From Mugil cephalus (lineage: Eukaryota > Chordata > Actinopteri > Mugiliformes > Mugilidae): a DNA stretch of 64,000 nt. How positions within the stretch are numbered: the first letter of the stretch is position 1; the number at the start of each line of letters is the position of its first letter. The stretch covers positions 12,613,668 to 12,677,667 of the forward strand of contig NC_061777.1 of the NCBI RefSeq assembly GCF_022458985.1, written 5' to 3'. A program made the translations under genes and the position numbers. Below the pieces are notes generated by a model, which had not been told where the DNA came from, ran no database searches, and saw nothing but the letters and a program-made list of their open reading frames with translations. Below, piece after piece: positions 27,801 through 39,800 of the stretch.

Positions 27801-30800
27801 AACCCATCACAGACGTTCTTCTCACTAATCAAGAGCTAGTATGTTTACCATTGCTTGGCAACAAAATCAGCTGCTCTGTGTCCTTGCTCCCCTCATTGGT
27901 TACTGAGAAAGTGTTTAATATTGATTGGGTTTGGCTGCAGTGCGAGAGGTTTAGGACCAGGTCTGTGTACTCTATGCTGGACCTATTGCACCCTAAACCA
28001 GTACTCCTGTAGTCTAAGACTTTATGCACCTACTATTCTGTTCTCTCAATGATGACTGGCAAATTACCCTTTAAACGGCATAGTTTGGAGCATTAAGATC
28101 AGTTCTGGAGACCTTTGCCTCAAGATGTAGATAACACTTCTAACCTTTAGAGTTAATCAGAGTAAACACCAGCTGGTACCCAGAAGTCTACTTGAAAATA
28201 AAAACTGTGTATTCTGAATATTTAAATGCTTTAGCAGGAAATCACATTATTTTCTCCTGGAACATTTTTTTTTTTTCCTTTTCAGTACTAGAGTTACGGT
28301 ATATTCAGTTGCTAACCTTCACGTCTTCACAGCTGCTTCCATCTGTGTTTCTTCATTAGCACATTATTTATATGCAAGTAAACACCACCCCGTGTCGTAC
28401 AAGCCACCAAAATCCATCTCTCACTATTTTGTCTCGTTGCAGATGTATTTGTTCAAATTACAGTCAAATGTGTTGTAAACATAACAGTAATTTTATGTTG
28501 AATTCTGTGGACACGGGTTTCGGAAAAAGCATATTTTACATCAAATATAAACGGATGCAATTAGAAAACACACATCATTTACACTGTGCTCAGTGTTCAT
28601 TTGATCGAGACTGTAACAAATTCAGTCAAGCAGCAGGATATGATTTGTGGACAGAAGATCTAATAAATGAACAGACTTGTGATGACTTGATTATACTGCA
28701 GCCAAATGCATTTTTTTTTTTTTTTTTACTTTCAAACATTACTAATTTTCACATCACGGCTGGAAAATGCCCCAGAGGGAGTCTTCAGAGGAGGACTTTT
28801 AAATGGCACGATTTAATGAAACCTTTTCCTGGGGTTTAGATAAATGCGTCTCTGTGAGGCGCGCTTGTGTGACTGTGTTAAGATGCCCAGTGGCTACTCA
28901 AAAACAAAAATGTGAGAAATAAAATTGAAAAAAATGTCAGAATCGCAGCAATTACATGCTGCAACGTACATGCGTTGATTCTTGTACTATATCGGAAATA
29001 ACACCTTTACAAAAGTCAAGTTTACTTCTCATAATTTCCACCTAGCTTGCTAGCCAGCGCGTCGCCATTTTGAAGTGATGTCATTGACTATGTCACAGAG
29101 TCGGCTGGATGCTTCGGCTGCCACAATAAACCCACTTGGTTACGCTTTTGAGCCGTGTGGAAACGGGGCAGTGGTACCTCTACGAGTGAAGAAGTGTTGG
29201 AGCCGGTTTGGGGAAAACAGCTGAACTGAACTGAGTGAAACAGTAATGAAAAATGCAATATGCATAAATATTATTCATCCGACTGCAGCTGTCGTTTATT
29301 TAGAATTTTGATTTGCTGCTGTTGGAGACATATTGTTCATGAATAAAAGCTGTGAACCGGCATAGTTTATATGGACCAATCCAAATGTTTACTCCGATCT
29401 GAACGTGTTTCAATTCCAGGCTGATTAAAAAAGTCACCCGTGGGGATTTCCCGGATGGACGGATTGCACTCTGCAATAGCAATAGTAAAATATTCTGCAC
29501 GTTTCTCAAAAAGGAGATGACTTGGAGACGATAACAGAATTGAGGATAACACCGGTGGATTATATAATGTGTGGAGATGTGGCAATGCTTCGGAAAACGT
29601 GAAGTCACAGTGAGAAATATTTGTTCAGTGGTTGCGTCTGCTCTGGCTGAGTAATCAATGTTAGGACAGATGTGAGTTTTATATGGATACTTTCAGGCCT
29701 GAGTGTTTATGATTGTTGTGCTTCCTTTCTAATTCATTTTCTAGCCAAGCTGTCATCCAGTTACTATACTGCAACAGTGATATTTAGGCTGCTTGTGGAT
29801 CTCTGCTGGGCTGAGAATTGGGCAACAGGTGTTTATGTCTTTGATATCAGTATCTAATAGTTGTGTTTCTATGGCAGGTTTAGTTGAAAACAGACTTTTT
29901 AAACTTGTTTTTGTAATGCTACCTATCATCCCCTGCCTGGCTGCTAGCATGGTTTAGCGTGGACTGATGCCTCTGTGCCGCTCGGTAGGACGAAAAGTTT
30001 AGACTTTAGTCTGCTGTGAACAAGCAGCTTGTCTGACTTAAATGATTTCTCCTTAATGTAGTCGTCCTCCATGAAATGCTCACTCCTCCCCTCCCCCGGC
30101 ATTGGCACCATCGGAGGGCTCTTTCTCTTCTGTGCCGCTAACCGGAGCATCTGTACTGTTTTCCGCTTCTGGAGCAGTTTATAAAAACTGACTATTTTGC
30201 CCTGTCTTTAATCTCGGAAAATTATTTTATTACATCCAGGAGCAACGCAATAATAACCTCAATTTGTCTCCTGAAGTCCGATTGCTCCTCTGTGTCCATC
30301 TTTCACTGTCTTTTGCTATATCCGTGTTTCACTATATTTAACGGCCTTTATGTTTCACTGAGCGTTTTTCACTAAACATATCTTTCACTATCTGACTGAA
30401 ACCATCTTTCTTCCACTATCTAGCTTTCATCATCTGTCTTTCTCTAGCTCTCTTGTGTGTGTGTTATATATATTTTTGACAAGAGTGGAACTCCGTCTAT
30501 GAAACGCTGTTTACTTGACTGAGTGCTTCATTTCCCCTTTACTGTTTTCAGTACTGCATGCAATTGAAATCATAATTATTCAAGTTTTAGTTTTGGGTCA
30601 GCACAGTGAATGAAAGCACCTTTTGTGAAACAGAGTTAACGTAATACTAAATAGTGGAAAGATGTTATGTGTTAGTTTGAGAAGAATAAAGTTACAACAG
30701 TGGAAGGCAGAAGAATAAGGAGCATCTCAAGAACTGGTACAAGAAAGTAATTGTTACAGAAGTGACCTGTTTGCTGGATAAAAAGGGATTCGGGAAAGAG

Positions 30801-33800
30801 TAAATTAGAAATAAATCAGTCTGAGAAAATTAACTGCTTTGATGACCCATTTAAGAAAGTAAAAACTTGGCACGGCCGACTGTTTTACTTGAGCACAGAC
30901 TCTTCAGTTAAGTAGGTCTGAGCAGATTTGCAACACAAACTTGGTGCTTGGATGAGAAAAAGTCAGACAAAGGCAGCTGTGGGAGAAACTGGGGAAAGAG
31001 AAGACGTAAGGCAGTGAAAAAGAGACTCACTTTGGCCAGCTGTGGTAAGACCAGACGTTCTGTTGCTGACTTGAAAACTGCTGTGGGCTGCTTTTGGTAG
31101 CTCTCCTCTGTTTTCTTTTCTCTCTGGAAGAAAAACATACAACATTCGCACGCATGCACACACGGGAGATGGAAGTTTTATGTATGGCTCAAGTAAAAAG
31201 TGGTTTAGCCCAATTAAAATCAGGATATATCCACATGCCTGTGCATATGTTTGTTCAAAGATTTTTCATTGTCAACAACTCTCAGCATTTTTGTAAAAGA
31301 AGAAGCAGAAATAACAAAATGTGATGAGAACTGTATAAGAATCTAAATGTCCTTAAAACTTTTAAGTGAAACCGTAAGAAAGAACGTTCCTTAATAGTCG
31401 ATCTTCTTACCTCATACTGTCCAGGACTTGGGGCATCTATTGATCCTTTGTTGTTGAAAATGTTGCGTTGTACTGTGGAGCCAAAGCCTCCCTTCCTGGT
31501 TTGCCCTAAAAATGCCTTTTTAAAGCTCTCACGGGCCAAACCCTGCTCAAACACATTGTAGGAACCCGGACCTGGACAGAGGACAGACAAGTTCACAAAT
31601 TTCTTCTTTTCACTGACCTGAGATGAAACGGTTTAAAAGACCAAACTTAATTTCCCCCCTGGATTCTTTCCCCAGTTTAGGAGTGCCCTCATGTGAGTAG
31701 GGTTTGAAATCTTTGAGTAGAAATTGGAAAACCAGTCATCACAGTGAATCTTCTTAATTGTAGTAGTCTTACACATTTTAGATTCAAATCACCTGTTACC
31801 ATTCTTAACTATTATAGAGACAAAACTGAACACATCTGCAGGAAAACACAATAGGAAAACACAATAAATATTTCTGCTATCAGATGTTCAGGAAGAGCAG
31901 AAACTTTGTCGTCAGATCATTTCGTCACACATCAACCATTGCAAACTCAAATTGTGAATAATTGTGAATGGGTAACTGTGTAACTGTGTAAGTTCTTTGG
32001 ATATGCATATTTTTTTTTAAACTGAACACAAAAGTGCAACAAAATTGAAGGGAGGCCCTTACAAACAGTCGCATGGCCCACGTGGACCGTCAATACAAAA
32101 CACGTTAAGTTTTAATATCGTTTGTATTGTATTTCAAAGGCTTAATGCAAAACCACACACAGTGACTCATACTATAACAACGTAAGGGTTCACTCGTGGG
32201 AAACGCGCAAACACACACTGCTGCACATGACAATTCCCTCTCATGTCCTTTCAAAATGTTAATACATGCTGCATAGAACACCAGGTCTGATAATTTCGAC
32301 TTAGATTCAGTGTAATGGACATGTCAGAAAAATCATGTATCAGTGAGATTTGAGAAAGAATGGATCTTAAGAAACAAGCAACAGATAATAGTTCAGTCGG
32401 ATCCATGCTAAGAAACCTGTTAAAGAATTCTGTGCGAAGCAGCAACATTTTCTACCTTTTGTATAAACACATGAATGCTACAGCCCTACTGAAGAGAAAA
32501 CTGGACAGCACTTAAAATATAACTGTGCGGATCAAAGAGCAAAATCACTTTGAACAGCATCCAAATTGGACGGAGCGTAAAGTAGCGAGGATGCACATGT
32601 GTGTGCGCACACAACTGCGTACACGCTGACCTGGTATGGAGGCTTTTTTGCGGTTAGAGGGGAAGCGCGCTGCACTGATGCCAAATGGGCTTTTCTTCAC
32701 TTCCTTGGACCTCTTCAGCAACTCCAGTGCACAGCGTGGGTCGTTATACGTACCGACAGGCGGTGACTCTTCTTTCACGAGACCAAACCTCTAACAGAAA
32801 GAGATGAAAGGGAATTACACAGATAATGGAGAGAAGCAGAAGGTGAGGTCTCCAGCATATGCTGGAATCTTTGCTATATAATGACAAATAGCACTTTCCA
32901 TTGATAAAACAGAGATTGGGTTGGTTTTCTCAACCCATCGCCCATCTGGAGCATAAAAACGAATCCATCTGTGAATGTCTGCTTTAGTTGCACACTCGGC
33001 CTTTGATCAGTCTTTATTTTATTTCTCACAGCTGTGCCTTGTCTCTGTCCAGGTCAAGATCCCCATGCTAACATTGCGCGTACAACCGAAGACGAACTTT
33101 CGTAACGCTGGTCAATATTCCAAGTAAAGACTATGTTTTGCAAGAATGTACAATAATATAGTGAGGGAAAATTGGTTTGAAGTTGCTACAAATAACACAT
33201 ACTTTTATTATTACTAGCATTGGATTGATGCACTACTTGTACTTTGAATCTATAATAATCTAATAATTATTTAGATACACCACCAGGTGACTTGCTATCT
33301 ATGACACCACGCTCCTACTTTCTGTGTAGAATGACAGAGCAGAGCGGTGTAGACAAAGAGATGGGGTAGACAGAATCTTCACTGCAAACATAATGACGCA
33401 CACAATGAGGTATGTAATGTTCTTTGACCATTTCGCTGATATTAGAGCTGATTCAGCATTGTAACTGCTTGGCAGCTGCACTTCCAGGGTACAAATGTGT
33501 TCATCTGATTGCCTATTATAAAAAGAGAAAGGCAATCAAGGGACCGAAGTTGAGAAGTTGTCTTCTCAGTCAAAATTACTGAAGGCGAACTGCGCCTCTG
33601 TGTTACGCTAAAGGTCTCTTCAGCCTCTCCTGACAAAAGCATTCAGCAGGTTGTTAGCGAACACAATGGAGGATAAAAAGAATTTGATTCCTTCGAATGG
33701 CCGCAAAGCCACATTACCAGTGTATGTCTACACACAGACACACGAACTTTTGTTGTGTGTCTTTGTGATAAATTTCCATTGACATGATATACTCGCCAGC

Positions 33801-36800
33801 CTTTTACCCTACCCTAATTGTAACCATTAACCTAAAGTCTTAACAGGTTTTAACCCTCAAAAAGTAGTGGAGTTCAGCCAAAATACACACACGGCATCAA
33901 AACGGACCCACATAGTATAGGATTCCATGAAACCTAATAAAAACAAGATCACTCACACAGTGAGCCAGCTCCCCAAGATTATGTTCAACTAAAAGAATGG
34001 TTTTAACTATAACATATATGTTGGAGGCACGCCAACCATTGATTTTCACTTTCCATTTAATCAGGATGCAGCCTATGGAAAATTAGTTGTAGGGTAATGA
34101 ATATTGTGTTAGTAATGCACAGCGGAGTTATTGAGCTTTTAGGCAACAGAAGAGGTATGGCTTTAGGAGGAAATCGAGAGGAGGGGGAAAATGACAAAGA
34201 GACAAAGTGTTCGGGTAAGAGACTGAGCGACTTTTTGAGAGAAGAAAGGAGACGAGCAGAAATCACAAGGCGAGCTGTTCCGAGGCCAAACCATGTTATA
34301 TTTCAAAGTCTGTTGTGGCGGTGGGGTTTGTGGCCATCTGTCAATCCCGTTCTGCCCCACTGGCTTCGGTAAAGCCTTATTAATGGGCACATTTTCTTTC
34401 TTGAGCTGATACACTGAGGGTTGCTGGCACTTCACACGGACACTAAAGGGTAAGTTACTTTTTGTTGTGCTTCCTGTTGATCCGCTTCCAAAGACATACG
34501 ATAAGAAATGGCAGAGGAATACTTTTGATGCAAAAACGCAATTTTGCACTCTGTGTGTTCAGCAACATAAGGTCTCAACAACTGTTAAAGTGGAATAATG
34601 AGGCCACAGATAGAAGGCATTATAGCGGTAGCTTAATTGCTCTTATGCACTCCTGGCTCAAAAAAAAAAAAAAAAAAACTACAGTCACCCCTGGGCAGCA
34701 CAACGAAGGCAGAGCAGCATCCTGCAGATTAGTGAAAAAAAGCGCTCATCCTGAAGCTGTGTGACTTCAGTTTCTTTGTGTTTGGGCATTGACCACATGA
34801 TGTCATGACCAAGAGACCATATGTGCAAAATAACAGTTCCTGATAAACTTTTACGTCAGGCAGAGACTAAACTGTCACTGTGTACATTGCTGCCAGGCAA
34901 CAGTAAAGTCTGATCAGATGGTACAAAACAAAGACTCCAGCGTTTATATTAACGGTCTGTTGATGACCAGATAATTACTTGCAATTGGAGAAATGTATTT
35001 GTTTTTCATTATATTTTTCCTCTAATGAGCGGTACTCTGAGGGCCCATTACTGGCAGGAATTTCAGAGCCAATGTGTGAACAGGGTGAAACTGATGTTGA
35101 TAAATGGTTGATAAATCCTTTTCCTTGTTAAGAGCCGGGGTTCCCAATTCTACGTAAATGGCTTCCTTTACTCCTCTTTCAAACTACCTGTCTTCTCTTC
35201 TCATTTAGAACTGAAGGAGATGCTTGGGTGAGTGGTGAAACATCTTCAGGAAAATCAATCAAGTCCAGATGTCTTATTTTTGCCCACATTTGTTTGTGGA
35301 CCCTCTCACATATGTCATCGTCACAATTTACCTTACATGTTTTCTGTTTGTATTCCAAAATGAAATGAATGATCTTGTTTGATGTTGATGTTACTGAATC
35401 TCTGTCAGAGAACTGATTTTTTATTTCATTTTGAGTTTCACAGCCTGAAGGCTCTACGCTTATTCAATGTTGTCATTTGTGAATAAAATCAGAAAATGTA
35501 TACTTATTCTAATACAATTGTGTATTCTACTCCAAAATGATATAATAATATACGTGTTTTAACATATAACAGACGAACCAAGAGAGAAAATGGACTCTGG
35601 AAACTGTGCGATGAATCAAGAAATGAAAGGATGGAATGAAGTGTAGAAAACGTGGGCACAAATAAAGAAAAGGAATAAGAACAAAGGATGGAAGGGACAA
35701 GTCTTGCAAGCTCAAGGATCCACAATAAAAGGGAAAAGGGGGCGAACAGATGAGCGAACGAAAGGGAAACCAAGGAAAAGCTGTTCCCATAAAGGGTTGG
35801 ACTGATGCTTTGATACAGGGAAATTGGAAAGACAGAGGAAGGAGAGGAGGTGAGAAGTGGAAGATTCCAACTGTTCCGCCTCTCTTCCCCTCCTACCCTC
35901 CCTCCCTCCCTCCTTCCTTCTCTGCCTCCTTCCCTCATTTCCTCTACACCCCTCCACGGGGTAACGGTGTCAGATGGAACCGGACTCACAGGGAGACGAA
36001 GATCTAAGAAAACTGTCGCTCTTAGTTCTGCGGAGGAGATTACTTGCGATACACACACACAAACACACACACACACACACTCCTTGGTGGGTGTCAGTGA
36101 CGACATCAGAGGGTCGACGCGCTTACACAGCATGTGGCCAGGGAAATTAGGTCAGAGCAAACTCTGACACACACACACACACACACACATATGAACACAC
36201 ACATCAAAAAAACTCCAGAATCTTGCGTCGGTTGTTCTCAACAGGAAACAAGAACAGTGTTTTATATTCCAGTTGTCATGAAGTTAATTTTAAGGGATCT
36301 GTGTGTGGGAGGAGGGGGGGGGGGGGCTACACGTAGGGTACATTTGCCTGCATGTCAAAACTACTTGTGAACCTGTCTTGGGTCTGTCTGCAGCTACAAT
36401 TCACACACAAATATGTCTGAATTTGTGATTGTGCGCGCGTGCGTTCGTGTGTGTGTGTGTCGCAGCGATAATTAAAACATCAGTCATAGTTTCACAGGAG
36501 TGAATCTGCGGGCCACTGCCCCAGAGGGGAAGAGGAGAGCTATTCCTGAAGTGTAAAACTACACATTTGCTCATCCTTCATCTCTCCTCCTCTGAGCCTC
36601 TTAATAAACCCATCTTTGCCGCCATCTGAAGAAATCCTCCAAACCCAGTAAATCAATTAAAGAAGCCGAGAACGGATCAGTGTAGTGGATCTGAAACTGA
36701 TCTTAAGCATTTCATATTAAAATCCCGTCTCCTTTGAGAAACTGTAAATTGAATATATTTGTCTCCTGTAGATTATGTCTAAGAAACCATTTCAGCATGG

Positions 36801-39800
36801 TCTGGTGCTTTTCTCTGTGCACGGGGTGTTATGTAAGGTAATGAACAAAGTGATGAACAAAGTATAGATGTCCAATTGGTTGTTTTTCTTGAACGGTACT
36901 GAATCAGGAGAGCAGATGCTATGAGTTTTGTTTGTGAAAAGCAAAACTACACTATAATCTCTATACAGTGTAGGATTGTGCAGCGCTGTTATGAATTATT
37001 TCATGGTCCCTGGTACCTGTCGTTATTCTGTAAAGCGCACAACCTCTTTGAGCCACAGCTTCTTACAATGTTCCCTGCACACGCAGCTTTTTTCAGCCTA
37101 TTTGCTCTTACGTGTCAGGTGCCAAACCCGTTCCTAATCACAGAAGCACAACTTTTTGTTGGTACCAGTTTTCTACCTCAGTCTCTTTCTGGTTCAGACA
37201 GCCCACTCATCCCACTTTAGAGAGCATTGTTTCGCCATGCATGGTAGACGTGTTCCCAGCATTGCAAGGAAAATGCAGATACAAAACACTTCATATTATT
37301 AATACTGCCGTCATACAGTCAGACCTTGGGCAGCATGACTGCAGTGATTATTGTCAAGAGCAATGTGTTTCATTCTTTTCATAACGCTGTTGCGGGGGGA
37401 AAAAACATACAATTGAAATCGACACAGGAGGACAAAAACACCGGCAAACAATCTGCAATGTACAACCTCATTCGCTTGAGAGTGTTGCAACAAAGCTGCA
37501 CGCAGAGCTGTACCTGAGTTTGTGAGAGGAAGGCACAAGTGGACTTTGGCAGGTTGCCGCCGGACTTGTCAGGCTTCTCAAACTGACTTCTGATGCGGTA
37601 CTGGCCTGGACCAGGAACTCCCTGATAAGAAAGAGAAAGCACACCCAGTAAATCAAAGAGGAGTTTTACGTCGGGATGCATATACTGTACTTGGTTTGGT
37701 AATATAAATGTTCAAGAGGCTGTGTAAATGACAAGAGAAAAAGAAAGTCTCAGGGGAAAATACTGAAAGGAGAGATATGATAAGGAGTTTGAGGTTGAGG
37801 AGAAGAGGCATTATGGTGATGAACTAAAAGCAGAGAAAAAAGCAGCTAAGTCACTTACGACCAAAAAAAAAAAAAGACCCTGGATGAAACACTACGCTGA
37901 ATGTGTTGTGTGTTTGCGCATTTTATTGAGACAGCTATGTCATGTGCATGCTCAAGACTCAAGACTACTTCCAGTAATTGCAGTAATTGTTGCAACTAGC
38001 AAACCAGACAACACCACTAGAGTCCTCACTTCCAGAGATGCTGACGCTGAGATGAAAGGCACCACACAAGCTTTCTCACACTCAGGCGCATTTCCACATT
38101 CCCTAATGCGACATTTTTGTATTTGTGGTGAAACCACAAGGTTTCAGGGCACGAGGTGATTTAACCAGGTCTGCAGTAAAACAGCATGGATTTCTGCGGT
38201 GACTGTTAGCCCTGTGCGGTAAATTTCAGGACAATATGTCTTCCCCCATTCCTTAGGACAGCTAAGTCTTTATTCATCAGCATTGACTACAGTGCCCTCT
38301 CTCAAGAAACCTACTTCTTGGCCTCAGAATCAGATATTTCGCATACACTATGCTGATGTATAGCAAGGCAGCCACTAAGATTGAATTTAAGAATAAACCA
38401 TTTGTAAAAACACAGCAAGGCTCCTTGTTCTGGCCATTTTCAACCCTGCACTGGAACAACTTGGAGTCACATACAGTGGTATGGAGTTTGGGCATTGACC
38501 ACATTTGGAGTGGCCTAGTCAACGTACTGACCTGAACCCTCCTGAGATTCTGTGGCATGACCTTAAAAAGGTGGTTCATGATGGAAAACTCCTCCACAGC
38601 TCTGTTAAAGACTCACTGCAAGTTATCGCAAACGCTTGACTGCAGTTGTTGGTGCTAAGGGTGGCCCAGCCAGTTATTAGGTTTAGGAGGCAATCACTTT
38701 TTCACACAGGGCCATGTAGGTTTGGAATTTTTCCCCTTAATGATGAAAAAACTTCATTTAAAAAACTCTGTTTACTTGTATTATTTATGTCTTATATCTA
38801 AATTTGTTTGATGAAAAAAAGAAATACAAATCACAAAGGCAAGCCAACACCTATTCATACCACTGTATATTTTGCTTTTCACCATCTACTGTAATGTTTA
38901 GGACACTCATTCATTCGGCAAGCTCTTAACACGAGCCTGTGGATGCAGCAAGAAACCCCTCAACGGGTTCATTACTCACATTTCATCACCCATGAGGATA
39001 CATAAATAAATCTACAGGCTTAGTAGATTTTACTCATATCACTGCACTGTGCAAATATGAGGACTCGAATGCGGGTCAACAAGATTTAGAGCTGGAGACC
39101 GTCTTTCACCATTCAGTGCTGTAATTAAAGTTTCTGAATATGTCGAAAAGATTTATTACTGCAGGTAAAAAAACAAAAAAAAACAAAAACAACTGTCTCC
39201 AAACCGTTTGTTACACTTAAGTTAGACGTATAGTACGCTTTAAGACAAGGTGAAAAATAAAACAAGGTGTGTGCTGCGATGCGTAACTTCAGTGGAAAGG
39301 TCTCTGTTGGGACGACATCGTCGTGTCGTTTTGCCATTAATTTTATATTTCCCCCCACACATTCACTAGGAGCCGTTTACAACCACAGGCCTTGACATTA
39401 TTTCTGAAACACACTGAACCCTTGTTTGTATGCAAGTCCATTCGAATACAGTACAATTAAAACCCATTCACATGAACATGTTTTGCAACCAATGTGTAAT
39501 ATGTAACACATACTGCAGTTCTATATGTTGTGCTGTGCCATGGTTTTTTCCTCCTTCATTTTCACCCCTGGGAGCTGTGCTGCTTCCCCTTCTCTATAAA
39601 TAACATGTGCAGCGGACATAAAAACATTGTGCACGATAACATGGACTTCACAACATTTTAAAGATGAACCCACAGGGTTCATATTTACAGGGTGACATCA
39701 GGCAGACATTGGTGCATCTCCATCTGTTTTGCTTTAGTTTACACAGACAGACACAATAATGGTTTGCTGAAGTGGTTTCCGTGTCATGTCAGAATGCCTC

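Larger units (their letters stand above)
10389..31030 (-). other. STPG2: STPG2 intron 10 (20.6 kb)
   Basis: The largest intron in the window. It contains an L1-like fragment at 10.8-11.4 kb, an 18-bp direct duplication at 13.2 kb, a GT tract near 14.44 kb, a SINE at 19.66-20.0 kb, and homopolymer runs (G at 17.42 kb, C at 22.17 kb, several A/T runs). The open frames inside it, the longest at 28372-28839, have no recognisable domains, repeats or splice support. No exon or RNA gene could be supported. Exon 10 joins exon 11 in phase across it. Confidence 0.7.
32791..37513 (-). other. STPG2: STPG2 intron 7 (4.7 kb)
   Basis: It contains a CCCT/CCTT-rich pyrimidine stretch at 35.88-35.94 kb, (CA)n at 36.05 and 36.17 kb, a poly-G run at 36.31 kb and (GT)n at 36.45 kb. 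The long open frame 35504-36133 is built on these simple repeats. No gene seen. Confidence 0.75.

Noticed and set aside
28372..28839. 155-codon plus-strand open frame in STPG2 intron 10
   Set aside because: Includes a poly-T run translated as poly-Phe; no domain, no flanking splice signals I could support.
35504..36133. 209-codon minus-strand open frame
   Set aside because: Composed largely of simple-sequence (CA/GT repeat and CCCT/CCTT stretches) inside STPG2 intron 7; Ser/Phe/Leu-rich translation with no family features.
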